Of a stretch of DNA of 64,000 nt, positions 50,591 through 58,283 are shown one piece after another. Positions within the stretch are counted from its first letter, which is position 1; every line of letters starts with the position of its first letter. The stretch covers positions 3,968,001 through 4,032,000 of the forward strand of contig NZ_CP011072.1 of NCBI RefSeq assembly GCF_001190925.1, given 5' to 3'. The position numbers were made by a program, and so were the translations under genes. The stretch is from Azoarcus sp. CIB. Lineage in GTDB: Bacteria; Pseudomonadota; Gammaproteobacteria; Burkholderiales; Rhodocyclaceae. The notes beneath the pieces were generated by a model. It searched no databases, had not been told where the DNA came from, and was given only the letters and a program-made list of their open reading frames with translations.

Positions 50591-50923
50591 TCACTCGCCG
50601 ACGACGACGGCACCCTTCATCTCGGGATGCGGGCCGCATCGGTACTCGAAACGCCCGGCCCGCGGAAAGGTGCGGGACCATTTCTCGCCGGGGAAGAAGC
50701 GCTCGGACTCTTCACCGGTCGCTTCGAACAATACCGAATGGCTGGTCCGCTTTTCCCGATTGACCCACGTGACCGTGTCGCCCGCGCGGATCTCGACTAC
50801 CGCGGGAGAATATTTGTAGTCGACGATGGACACTTCATGCTCGGCAGCGCAGACGATACCGATCTGCCACGCGCCGAGCAGGGCGACCACGGCCGCCGCG
50901 TTGGTCTTGAGACGCACGATCAT
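50591..50923 (-). CDS. Plastocyanin/pseudoazurin-like cupredoxin in the nir operon
   Basis: 110 residues. A signal peptide (about 1-27) precedes a small type-1 copper domain. Candidate copper ligands are His62 in RTSHSVLF, Cys96 and His99 in YRCGPHPEMKG, and Met102, a His-Cys-His-Met set with two residues between Cys and His as in plastocyanin-type loops. The protein should be a periplasmic one-electron carrier, possibly feeding NirS or accepting electrons from NirT/NirB. Cupredoxins are usual donors to copper NirK and are less expected inside a nirS operon. It is 87 bases after nirB, across a hairpin, and ends about 105 bases before nirJ. Start: ATG at 50923. Confidence 0.8.
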   Translation of the reverse strand: MIVRLKTNAAAVVALLGAWQIGIVCAAEHEVSIVDYKYSPAVVEIRAGDTVTWVNREKRTSHSVLFEATGEESERFFPGEKWSRTFPRAGRFEYRCGPHPEMKGAVVVGE

Positions 50924-50954
50924 CCCCCGCAAAAGGTACTTGTCGAACGGAACG

Positions 50955-50989
50955 AAGCCGCCTCCCCCGCGAACGGAGGAAGGCGGCTT
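50955..50989 (-). terminator. Stem-loop between nirB and the cupredoxin gene
   Basis: AAGCCGCCT (50955-50963) pairs with AGGCGGCTT (50981-50989), with CCTCC/GGAGG extending the stem inwards. On the minus strand it is followed by CGTTCCG, so there is no real U-tract. It could be a partial terminator or an mRNA 3'-end stabiliser separating expression of nirSTB from the cupredoxin. Confidence 0.5.
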
Positions 50990-51010
50990 GGGGCACAGGC
51001 GCGCGAGCGC

Positions 51011-51880
51011 TCACTTCGCCGCAGTGATGTCGGCGCTGGTGTCGATGCCGAGCTTGTAGCCGAGCGAAACGTGATGGAAACGACCGGCGGCGCTGTCGTC
51101 GTGGATCGCGAAGCCGAAGTTGTACGTCTTTCCGGACTCGAGGGCGACATCACCCTCCCCGCCCGCCAGCTTGCGCGCGAACACGACCGTCCAAGTGTCG
51201 CCGTCGAGTTTGCCGTCGGCACTCACGAGCGCTTGACCGCCTTCCATCACGCGCTTGTCCGCGACGTAGCCGTTGAAACCTTTCTTCTCTCCGCTGCGCC
51301 ACTGGTACAGATCGTAGAACTTGCCTTCCGCCAGCGATCCGCCCTTGACGTATTTCAGCTTGGTCTCGGCGGCGCCCGGCATGGTGCGCGAGTCGACGTG
51401 GCAGGTGGACCAGCATCCGCCGAGGTCGGCGAGTTCGACCTTGCCGCCGGCTTCCAGCATGAAGGCGACCTTGACGGGGTTCTTCGCATCCATCTTCGCT
51501 GCACCGGATGCGGGCGGCTGCTTCCACGAGAAGCGCACGTACAGGTTGTCCGCGTCACGCGCGGCCTGCACCTTGACAGGAATGGCGGGCGCCTTGCCGG
51601 CGATCGGAGTCGGCTCGATCTTCTGCCCGCTCGCCATCTTCTTGCCCATGTCGGACGTTTCCGAATGGTGGCAGTCGGCGCAGGTTTCGCCCTTCTTCAT
51701 GCCGCGCGCGCCGCCGTGTTCCGTGCCCTTGGTGATCCACTCGATCGGGGATACGCCCGGATAAAACACGGTGATGTCCTTCGCGGGGATCTTGCTCCAG
51801 TCGGGGGCCGCAGCCATCGCGGCGCCGGTCGCGCCTGCCAGAATTGCGCCGACAACGCCGGCAATTATCGTTTTCTTCAT
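51011..51880 (-). CDS. nirB: NirB-like cytochrome c-552 with ethylbenzene-dehydrogenase-type heme domain
   Basis: 289 residues. A signal peptide (about 1-24) is followed by a CxxCH heme site CADCH (67-71). A second cysteine-histidine motif, C-W-S-T-C-H (156-161), has three residues between the cysteines. The rest resembles the EB_dh heme-binding fold of cytochrome c-552 proteins (VKVQAARDADNLYVRFSWKQPP; SGKTYNFGFAIHDD). Position after nirS and nirT matches nirSTB of Pseudomonas stutzeri, where NirB is a diheme cytochrome. It should pass electrons in the periplasm, perhaps from NirT to NirS. Confidence 0.8.
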   Translation of the reverse strand: MKKTIIAGVVGAILAGATGAAMAAAPDWSKIPAKDITVFYPGVSPIEWITKGTEHGGARGMKKGETCADCHHSETSDMGKKMASGQKIEPTPIAGKAPAIPVKVQAARDADNLYVRFSWKQPPASGAAKMDAKNPVKVAFMLEAGGKVELADLGGCWSTCHVDSRTMPGAAETKLKYVKGGSLAEGKFYDLYQWRSGEKKGFNGYVADKRVMEGGQALVSADGKLDGDTWTVVFARKLAGGEGDVALESGKTYNFGFAIHDDSAAGRFHHVSLGYKLGIDTSADITAAK

Positions 51881-51927
51881 CGTCGATTCCTCAGTTGATT
51901 CAGTCGGAGGCCTGGGCCGCGGGCGGC

Positions 51928-52536
51928 TTACAGGTCGTCTTCCTCGGTCATCCCTTCGGGCTTCGTATGCGCAATGCCTTTGTGACAGTCGATGCAGGTC
52001 ATGTTGTCCTCGCGCGCCATTTCGTGCTGCTTGCGCGCCCGCTGCTTTTGCGAGTCGGCATTCATGCTCTCGAGGCTGTGGCAGTTACGACACTCGCGCG
52101 AATCGGCCGCCTTCATGCGTTTCCACTCGTTGCGGGCGAGCTCGAGGCGCTTGGACGCAAACTTCTCGGGCGTATCGATGGTGCCGGTCAGCTTGCCCCA
52201 GACCTCCTTCGAGGCCTGCACCTTGCGGATCATCTTGTGCGTCCAGTCCTTCGGCACATGGCAATCGGGGCAGGTCGCACGCACCCCGGTGCGGTTCGTG
52301 TAGTGGATCGTCTTCTTGTATTCCTGATACACGTTGTCGTGCATTTCATGACACGAAATGCAGAACGCCTCCGTATTGGTCGCTTCCAGGACGGTGTTGA
52401 AGCCGCCCCAGAAGAGCACGCCGATCGCAAATCCCGCGACCAGGAGGCCCCCGAACGAATACTTCGCGCTCGGACGACACAACGACGCCCAGAATCCTCT
52501 CCGCCCTTCCGGCTGCTTGTCGTCTTTGTCTGTCAT
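51928..52536 (-). CDS. nirT: NirT: NapC/NirT-family tetraheme quinol dehydrogenase
   Basis: 202 residues. One N-terminal membrane helix (about 27-47) anchors a periplasmic domain with four CxxCH sites: CISCH (59-63), CPDCH (89-93), CRNCH (149-153) and CIDCH (181-185). Extra His residues in between (HEMHD, KTIHYT, HEMARED) are typical distal ligands. The family moves electrons from quinol to periplasmic reductases. It follows nirS by 71 bases, across a GC-rich stem-loop, and precedes nirB by 47 bases. Confidence 0.93.
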   Translation of the reverse strand: MTDKDDKQPEGRRGFWASLCRPSAKYSFGGLLVAGFAIGVLFWGGFNTVLEATNTEAFCISCHEMHDNVYQEYKKTIHYTNRTGVRATCPDCHVPKDWTHKMIRKVQASKEVWGKLTGTIDTPEKFASKRLELARNEWKRMKAADSRECRNCHSLESMNADSQKQRARKQHEMAREDNMTCIDCHKGIAHTKPEGMTEEDDL

Positions 52537-52559
52537 GACACTCTTTTCTCCCTTCCCGG

Positions 52560-52582
52560 CCCCCGCGCACGGGGCGCGGGGG
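52560..52582 (-). other. GC-rich stem-loop in the nirS-nirT gap
   Basis: CCCCCGCG (52560-52567) pairs with CGCGGGGG (52575-52582) around a seven-base loop, with no T-run after it. On the minus strand it lies 26 bases after the nirS stop. The likely role is 3'-end protection of abundant nirS mRNA with partial read-through into nirT, not full termination. Confidence 0.55.
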
Positions 52583-52607
52583 ACTCAGCAGGCGACCGGA
52601 GAACCGA

Positions 52608-54290
52608 TCAATAAACGTCGTGCATCGTGTTGAAGACGTTGAACTTGCCCGTCGGCGTGACGATGGCCGGGTCGGTGATGACCTTCTTCAGCTTGAGGGT
52701 CTTGTCGTCATAGATGACGATCGCCGACTGGTCCGTCTTGCCACCCCACAGGGAGATCCACACCTCGTTGCCCGCTTCGTTGAACTCCGGGTGTGTCGCA
52801 CGGCGGATCGCCTTGCTTTCGGGCAGGCCCGAATCCTTCGCAACGTCGAGACGGCTCGGCGCCTTGCTCAGGTCCTTCAGGTCATACACATAGACGGATT
52901 CGGCGATCTCGCGCTCGGGGTTCATCGGTGCATCGGCCCACAGGTGGGTCGACTTCGGATGGGTCTTCACGAACAGATTGCCCGCGCCCGGCATCTTCAA
53001 TTCCTGCACGACCTTCCAGTTCTTGTCTTTGAATTTCGCGTGCTTTGGATTGTCGGAGGCCGTCGAGATCACCGAGATGACGTCGGCGCCAAGATGGCCG
53101 GTGGTCCACACCGGGCCGAATTGCGGGTGCATGAAGTTCGCGCCCCGCCCCGGATGCGGGATCTTCGCCGTGTCGATCAGGCTCGCGAGCTTGCCGGTCT
53201 TGGTGTCGACCGCGGCGACCTTGTTCGACGCGTTGGCGGCAACCATGAAGTAGCGCTTGGAAATGTCCCACCCGCCGTCATGCAGGAATTTCGCGGACTC
53301 GATCGTCGTGGACTTCAGGTTCTTGATGTCCGTGTAGTCGACCAGCATGATCTGCCCGGTCTCCTTCACGTTCACCACCCACTCGGGCTTGATGTGCGAC
53401 GCGACGATCGACGCGACGCGCGGTTCCGGGTGGTATTCCCCGTCGACCGTCTGGCCGCGGGTCGAGACGATCTTGATCGGCTCAAGCGTCTCGCCGTCCA
53501 TGATCGAGAACTGGGGCGGCCAGTAGGTGCCGCCGATCAGGTACTTGTCTTCGAAGCCCTTGAATTTCGACGTATCGACCGAGCGTGCGTCCGAACCAAG
53601 GCGCACCGTCGCGACCGTCTTCGGCTCTTCGTACCACATGTCGATGATCGTCGTCAGACCGTCGCGGCCAACGGTGTAGACGTAGCGGCCCGATGCCGAC
53701 AGGCGGGAGATATGCACCGCATAGCCGGTGTCGAGCACCTTCCAGATCTTGTGCGTGTCGCCGTCGATCAGCGCGAGCTTGCCGGCATCGCGCAGCGTCA
53801 CCGCAAACACGTTCTTCAGGTTGATGTTGTTCATCTGCTTCTTCGGACGCTCGGCAACCGGAACGATCAACTTCCAGCTGTCCTTCATGTCCTTGAGCGA
53901 GAACTCGGGCGGCACGTCCGGCGTCTGCTGGATGTACCGCGCCATCATGTTGATTTCTTCCTTGGTCAGGATGTCGTCATAGTTGACCATCCCGCCTTCG
54001 GTGCCGTAGGAGATGATCTTCTCGAGCCGGGCGGTGCCGAGCTTCAGCGTGCCGCCTTCGAGCTTGGTGCCATCGGCCGCGGTCTTCGCCCAGTGCGGTT
54101 CAAGGTTCTTGCCGGTGGCACCCTTGCGCAAAACGCCGTGACAACCGGCACAGCGCTCGAAGTAGATCTGCTTTGCCTTCGTTTTTTCGTCGGCAGTCAT
54201 TTCAGGAGCTGATTGCGCCCACGCCGCGCCGACTGCCATCGGCAGCAGCGCCAGAGCCAGGGTCTTTCCGATCCAATTATGGTTTTGCAC
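52608..54290 (-). CDS. nirS: Cytochrome cd1 nitrite reductase, short-arm form (first copy)
   Basis: 560 residues. A signal peptide (about 1-26, ending AWAQ) leads to a cytochrome c domain with CAGCH (47-51) and a probable Met ligand in GGMVNYDD (101), then the eight-bladed d1 propeller with proximal His193 (GYAVHISR) and active-site His299 (IVASH) and His337 (FLHDGG). The mature N-terminal arm before the heme is short and has no tyrosine apart from the IYF next to the heme motif. It reduces nitrite to NO in the periplasm. I take the GTG at 54290 because AAGGAG lies six bases upstream; an earlier in-frame GTG lacks a site. It leads nirS-nirT-nirB. Confidence 0.94.
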   Translation of the reverse strand: MQNHNWIGKTLALALLPMAVGAAWAQSAPEMTADEKTKAKQIYFERCAGCHGVLRKGATGKNLEPHWAKTAADGTKLEGGTLKLGTARLEKIISYGTEGGMVNYDDILTKEEINMMARYIQQTPDVPPEFSLKDMKDSWKLIVPVAERPKKQMNNINLKNVFAVTLRDAGKLALIDGDTHKIWKVLDTGYAVHISRLSASGRYVYTVGRDGLTTIIDMWYEEPKTVATVRLGSDARSVDTSKFKGFEDKYLIGGTYWPPQFSIMDGETLEPIKIVSTRGQTVDGEYHPEPRVASIVASHIKPEWVVNVKETGQIMLVDYTDIKNLKSTTIESAKFLHDGGWDISKRYFMVAANASNKVAAVDTKTGKLASLIDTAKIPHPGRGANFMHPQFGPVWTTGHLGADVISVISTASDNPKHAKFKDKNWKVVQELKMPGAGNLFVKTHPKSTHLWADAPMNPEREIAESVYVYDLKDLSKAPSRLDVAKDSGLPESKAIRRATHPEFNEAGNEVWISLWGGKTDQSAIVIYDDKTLKLKKVITDPAIVTPTGKFNVFNTMHDVY

Positions 54291-54334
54291 CTTTCTCTCC
54301 TTAAGCGACACGGAATGTCAAACAACTGGCGCGG

Positions 54335-54376
54335 AGTATTGACCTGATGACTTTGGGGATCTTTGATGTGTCTTAA
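54335..54376 (-). promoter_or_regulatory. FNR/DNR-type class II promoter of nirS
   Basis: On the minus strand: TTAAG-ACAC-ATCAA (54376-54363; 8 of 10 positions of TTGAT-N4-ATCAA) and -10 AATACT (54340-54335; 4 of 6). Centre-to-centre distance is 32 bp. The predicted transcript start near 54328 leaves a leader of about 38 bases before the GTG. The plus-strand text TTGAT-N5-TTAA followed by TTTCCCC also occurs at the nirE promoter. Confidence 0.6.
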
Positions 54377-54486
54377 ATTTCCCCATGCGGCGCGGGGATA
54401 TAGACATTCGACATACGTGCGAATCCGCTCCGACCGATAGCCGGAGGGACAATGACGGCATCGCCGTCATGCGGAAGGAAAGGGAT

Positions 54487-54993
54487 TCAGCCCGCGTCGC
54501 GGATGCGCAGGCCGGTCTTCTTCAGGATCGCCGAGGAGAAGAGCACGTCGCGGGCGCGACACGCCGCGGGGAAGAGCGACTCGAGGCGGGCGGCGATGTC
54601 CTCGAGCTGTCCGCGCACGGCGTCGTGGCTGCGACCATGCACCATCGCGAACAGGTTGTACGGCCAGTCCGGAAGGCGACGCGGACGCCGATAGCAGTGC
54701 GTGACGGCGGGGAGCGCGCCGAGCCATTCGCCGACCGCATCGATCGCCTCGTCATCGATGTCCCACACACTCATGCCATTGGCCGTATAGCCGATCGCGT
54801 AGTGGTTCGGTACCGCCCCGATGCGCCGGATCACGCCTCGCTCGAGCATGGAGCGGATGCGTGCGAGCAATTCCTTCGGAGGGATACCCAGCTCACCGGC
54901 GACCGCGCCCCAGGGATCGGGAACCAGCGGCAGGCCGCCCTGGGTCGCGACGATGATGCGGCGTTCGAGGTCGTCGGCAGCCACGTCCGTCAT
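54487..54993 (-). CDS. nirH: NirH: siroheme decarboxylase subunit (AsnC-like)
   Basis: 168 residues, the NirL/NirH size class. The N-terminal winged helix resembles AsnC/Lrp (LERRIIVATQGGLPLVPDPWG, RGVIRRIGAVPNHYAIGY); the alpha/beta C-terminal half has CYRRPRRLPDWPYNLFAMVHG, the conserved segment of this family. With NirG and NirDL it decarboxylates siroheme to didecarboxysiroheme; it is not a DNA-binding regulator despite the fold. Its ATG overlaps the nirG stop (ATGA). It ends about 200 bases before the nirS start, leaving room for the nirS promoter. Confidence 0.88.
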   Translation of the reverse strand: MTDVAADDLERRIIVATQGGLPLVPDPWGAVAGELGIPPKELLARIRSMLERGVIRRIGAVPNHYAIGYTANGMSVWDIDDEAIDAVGEWLGALPAVTHCYRRPRRLPDWPYNLFAMVHGRSHDAVRGQLEDIAARLESLFPAACRARDVLFSSAILKKTGLRIRDAG

Positions 54994-55472
54994 GCCTCCA
55001 GCTTCATTTCGACGAAGTACTCGCGTTCCTTCGGAAAGAGGAACACGGGTAGTCCGGTTGCGGCTTCGATGCGCCGGGCGCAGTCGGTGATTCCGTCGGG
55101 TCGCTCGGTGGCGAGCACGAACCACATGTTGAGTGCGTGCTCGCGCCGGTAATTGTGTGCGACTTCGACGAACGCGTTGACCTGCGCGGTGACATGTTCG
55201 AAGGCATCGTCGGAAACACTCATCGCGGCGAGGCAGAACGCGCCACCGATGCGCTCGATCTGGAACATCGGACCGAAGCGGGTCAGCACGCGCGCGTCGA
55301 GCAGACGCTGCAGGCGCGCGAGGACGTCTTCCTCCGCGAGTCCCAAGCGCACGCCGACGTCCGCGAAGGGCTGGCGGGAGAGCGGAAAGTCGCCCTGCAA
55401 GGCGTTGATCAGCACACGATCGATGTCATCGAGGGCAACGGGACTGTCGACTGACGTGCGGCGACCGCTCAT
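54990..55472 (-). CDS. nirG: NirG: siroheme decarboxylase subunit (AsnC-like)
   Basis: 160 residues, the shorter NirD/NirG class. The AsnC-like N-terminal part (VLINALQGDFPLSRQPFADVG, RFGPMFQIERIGG) precedes the family's conserved NYRREHALNMWFVLATE, whose Tyr-Arg and His are implicated in the decarboxylase active site. The ATG at 55472 overlaps the nirDL stop by ATGA; the 25-codon longer frame would run inside nirDL. The fixed nirDL-nirG-nirH order with 4-base overlaps implies coupled synthesis in defined ratios. Confidence 0.88.
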   Translation of the reverse strand: MSGRRTSVDSPVALDDIDRVLINALQGDFPLSRQPFADVGVRLGLAEEDVLARLQRLLDARVLTRFGPMFQIERIGGAFCLAAMSVSDDAFEHVTAQVNAFVEVAHNYRREHALNMWFVLATERPDGITDCARRIEAATGLPVFLFPKEREYFVEMKLEA

Positions 55473-56530
55473 GTTCCGACGTCCGTCAGGTAACAGGCGC
55501 CCTGCTGCTTGAAGCGGCGGCAACTGAAGAGCACCTCGTGCGCCCATCGATCCAGGCCGAGGCGAGCGGCGATGTCGTCACGGGTCGCGCACACGGCTTC
55601 GCGCGAGCGTCCGTGGATCATGCAGAACAGGTTGTAGCGCCACCCCGGCAGCGCGCGGCGACGGCGGTAGCACAGGGTGACGGCCGGCTCCGCAGCCATC
55701 AGGCGACCGAGCCGGCTGACCTCCTCATCCGGCACGTCCCACACGCACATCGCGTTGGCGCGAAAGCCCAGCTCGTGATGCCGCACGACGATGCCGAAGC
55801 GCTTGACGATGCCGTCGGCGAGCCAGCGTTCGATCAGTTCTATAACCATGGCCTCGCTGATCCCGGCCTTCCGCCCCAAGGCATCGAACGGACGCGACTC
55901 CAACGGCAGCCCTTCCTGCAGCGCACGCATCAGGGCGCGCTCCAGCCCCGGCAGCGCACAGGCCGCCTCGGGGGCCGGCTGTGCCGGCGCGGCCGCCTCC
56001 TTGCATGCGGCGCGCGCAGTGCCGCCCCCGGCCAGATCGAAGCCCAGATCGATGTGGAACTCCTCTTCCAGCGGCAGCACGATCACCGGGCAGCCGGTGT
56101 CGTGCTCGATGCTGGCGACGATCTCACGGAGTCGTCCCGGTGACGCTGCGGTAACGACGAACCAGAGGTTATAGGCGTGCTCGCGCTGGTAGTTGTGGTT
56201 GACCTCGGCGACGGCGCTCACGCGTGCGGCAATCTCCTCTAGCCGTTCCGCGGGCGCGGCGAGGGCTGCAAGGGCGCTCGCGCCGATGCGCCGCGGCGCA
56301 AACACGGCGCCAACACGGCTGACGACGCCCGAAGCCTGCCAGGCCCGCAGCGCATCCAGCGCCTCGTTTTCGCCGAGACCGCATTCCGCCGCGATCGCGG
56401 CGAACGGTCGCGACACCAGCGGAAATGCGCGCTGGTATTCGTTGAGAAGACGGAAAGACCCCGAGCCGACCGCCGCGCCGGAAACTCCCGCCTCGGCAAT
56501 ATCCACGATGCGCGCGCCGTGACAGCTCAT
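55469..56530 (-). CDS. nirD: NirDL: fused siroheme decarboxylase subunits
   Basis: 353 residues, twice the single-subunit size. The first half (about 25-165) is NirD/NirG-like with NYQREHAYNLWFVVTA. An Ala/Pro-rich linker (about 170-195) follows. The second half (about 195-345) is NirL/NirH-like with CYRRRRALPGWRYNLFCMIHG. Both AsnC-type winged helices are present. It removes the acetate carboxyls at C12 and C18 of siroheme. Such D-L fusions are known in some denitrifiers. The ATG at 56530 follows the nirF stop by one base. Further Met choices upstream lie inside nirF. Confidence 0.9.
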   Translation of the reverse strand: MSCHGARIVDIAEAGVSGAAVGSGSFRLLNEYQRAFPLVSRPFAAIAAECGLGENEALDALRAWQASGVVSRVGAVFAPRRIGASALAALAAPAERLEEIAARVSAVAEVNHNYQREHAYNLWFVVTAASPGRLREIVASIEHDTGCPVIVLPLEEEFHIDLGFDLAGGGTARAACKEAAAPAQPAPEAACALPGLERALMRALQEGLPLESRPFDALGRKAGISEAMVIELIERWLADGIVKRFGIVVRHHELGFRANAMCVWDVPDEEVSRLGRLMAAEPAVTLCYRRRRALPGWRYNLFCMIHGRSREAVCATRDDIAARLGLDRWAHEVLFSCRRFKQQGACYLTDVGT

Positions 56531-56531
56531 C

Positions 56532-57719
56532 TCAGAATCCCGTGCGGAACGCGCGGCTGGTGAAGAAGATGCCACTCGGGCTTGAGGCCGGCAGCTCGGC
56601 GAGCCTTTGTCGTGTGCGCGTGTCGTAGATCGCGACCTTGTTGTCGTCCCGCGCCGAGATCCACACCGCCTCGCCCTTGGGCGTGAACTCCATGTGCAGG
56701 ATCGCCCGGCCAGGCTGGAAAGTGTCGACGAGACGGTTCGTGAAGGTGTCGATGACCTGCATCCAGCCGTTATCCGGGAAGGCGAAATTCACCCACACCT
56801 CGCGCCCGTCGGGCCGCGCCATCACGAACACGGGCTGGCTCTTGACCGCGATGCGCGCCACCTCCTTCCAGCTCCCGAGCTCGACGACGAGCACCTCGTG
56901 GCGGCCGATCGCCGGCAGGTAGGCGCGCCCGGCAGCGACCGCCCAGCCGCGCAGGTGCGGCATCTTGTATACAGGCAACGCCTGTTCGCCGCGACCGTAG
57001 CCGGGCAGGATGGTGCGCACGCCCTGCGCCGACTGCCACAGGTCGAGCATGGAGAGGCCGTCCTCGCCGAAGAGGCCGGCGATGTAGTAGCGGCCGTCGG
57101 GCGTAACGAGCGCGTCGTACGGCTGCTTGCCGGCGGGATAGCGTTCGGTCTTCGGGTTCTTCGGATCCGACAGGTCGGTGACGCGGATCTCGTTCGCATC
57201 GAACAGCGAGTAGATGAACCGGTTTCCCGGCAGATCCGCGAGCCCGACGACCTTCGAGCGCTTGCCCTCGGTGCCATAGTCGGCCGGCACGTCGGCAACG
57301 AGCTCCAGCGTATCCGCGTCGAAGGCCTTGATGCCGCCCGGCTCATAGTTCTGAGCCACCACCAGGCGACCGTCCTGCGAGACCGCCCCGCCGATCGAAT
57401 TGCCCGCCTGCAGGATGCGTCCAGCAATCGTGGCGGTCAGCAGGTCGACCTTGGTGAGCCCGCCATCGCGCCCGAAAACATACGCGTAGCGGCCGTCACG
57501 CGAGAAGACCACCGACGCGTGCGACAGGTCGCCGAGGCCCGACACCTGCGCAAGCGACTTGCGGCCGGACGTCTCGATCACCTGCACCTGCCCCGTCGCG
57601 CGCTCGATCACCACCCCGAGATCCCCGGTGCCACGCAACGTCGGCTGCGGCGTCGCACACGCCGAAAGGAGCAGGACCGGGACGATCCACCACATGTATT
57701 TCACAATCAGGTGCAGCAT
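56532..57719 (-). CDS. nirF: NirF: periplasmic heme d1 biosynthesis lipoprotein
   Basis: 395 residues. A lipoprotein signal ends in LLLSAC (Cys21); the mature protein is an eight-bladed d1-like propeller (about 35-390) with the repeated SRDGRYAYVFGRDGGL-type blades also seen in NirS. NirF is required for heme d1 synthesis, acting in the periplasm on the precursor after NirJ. A lipid anchor is known in P. aeruginosa NirF. It lies 46 bases downstream of nirC and directly before nirDL. Confidence 0.9.
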   Translation of the reverse strand: MLHLIVKYMWWIVPVLLLSACATPQPTLRGTGDLGVVIERATGQVQVIETSGRKSLAQVSGLGDLSHASVVFSRDGRYAYVFGRDGGLTKVDLLTATIAGRILQAGNSIGGAVSQDGRLVVAQNYEPGGIKAFDADTLELVADVPADYGTEGKRSKVVGLADLPGNRFIYSLFDANEIRVTDLSDPKNPKTERYPAGKQPYDALVTPDGRYYIAGLFGEDGLSMLDLWQSAQGVRTILPGYGRGEQALPVYKMPHLRGWAVAAGRAYLPAIGRHEVLVVELGSWKEVARIAVKSQPVFVMARPDGREVWVNFAFPDNGWMQVIDTFTNRLVDTFQPGRAILHMEFTPKGEAVWISARDDNKVAIYDTRTRQRLAELPASSPSGIFFTSRAFRTGF

Positions 57720-57765
57720 TTGATCCTCATCTCATATCGAGCCGCACGGACGACGAAAACCCCGC

Positions 57766-58125
57766 TCAGCGCGAGGCGCCGGGATCCGCCGGAAATCCTT
57801 CAGCAAGCCGATCCACGATCCACGCGGCCTCGTCTTCCGCGACGATGCCGCGGAACGGCGGCATCGGCGTGCCGGGGCGACCGCCGAGGATTGTCGCGAC
57901 GAGGCTCTCGCGTGGCTTGTCGCGCAGGGCCGGGGCCGTCAGCGCGGGCCCCAATCCGCCCTGCAGGGTCAGGCCGTGGCAGGAACCGCAATCCTGGCGC
58001 ACCAGATGCACCAACTCGCGGATACGCTGGGGCTGCAACTGCGGGGACGCCTCCTGCGCGGCAGCCGGCAATCCCGCGACCATTGCGATAAATGCCATGA
58101 AAACCGCCCGATACGTCCCATACGA
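57766..58125 (-). CDS. nirC: NirC: small periplasmic cytochrome c55x
   Basis: 119 residues from a GTG at 58125. The signal peptide (about 1-24) precedes one heme site, CGSCH (47-51), with GLTLQGGLGPAL after it and a Met-containing region (GTPMPPFRGI) that probably gives the sixth ligand. NirC is a small c-type cytochrome proposed to donate electrons to NirS or to take part in d1 maturation. I prefer the GTG over the ATG at 58098 because it gives the signal peptide a positively charged N region. It opens nirC-nirF-nirDL-nirG-nirH, divergent from nirE. Confidence 0.83.
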   Translation of the reverse strand, partial: SYGTYRAVFMAFIAMVAGLPAAAQEASPQLQPQRIRELVHLVRQDCGSCHGLTLQGGLGPALTAPALRDKPRESLVATILGGRPGTPMPPFRGIVAEDEAAWIVDRLAEGFPADPGASR

Positions 58126-58241
58126 CACACCGTCACCCCCCGAGTATTGAATCACCCGCCCCGTCAGCCACCGCGACGCATTCACGATGCCCGAATCCAC
58201 GACGGCGCGACAAGTATCAAGCGCACAGCATTCTGCGCTCC

Positions 58242-58283
58242 TTGATATCGGTTAATTTCCCCGGCGACGAGTAGGGATACAGT
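58242..58283 (+). promoter_or_regulatory. FNR/DNR-type class II promoter of nirE, possibly shared with nirC
   Basis: TTGAT-ATCG-GTTAA (58242-58255; 8 of 10 consensus positions) and -10 TACAGT (58278-58283; 4 of 6), centres 32 bp apart. On the opposite strand GATACT (58218-58213) lies 33 bp from the same box and could serve nirC. An imperfect inverted repeat (TATCAAGCGCA ... TGCGCTCCTTGATA, 58216-58248) adds a second half-site-like ATCAA. Confidence 0.6.

Noticed and set aside
52608-54290. First nirS as a decayed copy of the second
   Set aside because: The frame is complete, has a good Shine-Dalgarno and a promoter, and retains every heme and catalytic histidine. The short arm is a family variant, not a truncation.
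54340-54354. TTGAC-CTGA-TGACT near the nirS start as an FNR box
   Set aside because: Only the left half resembles the consensus and it overlaps the -10 region, the wrong place for an activator. The box at 54363-54376 fits better.
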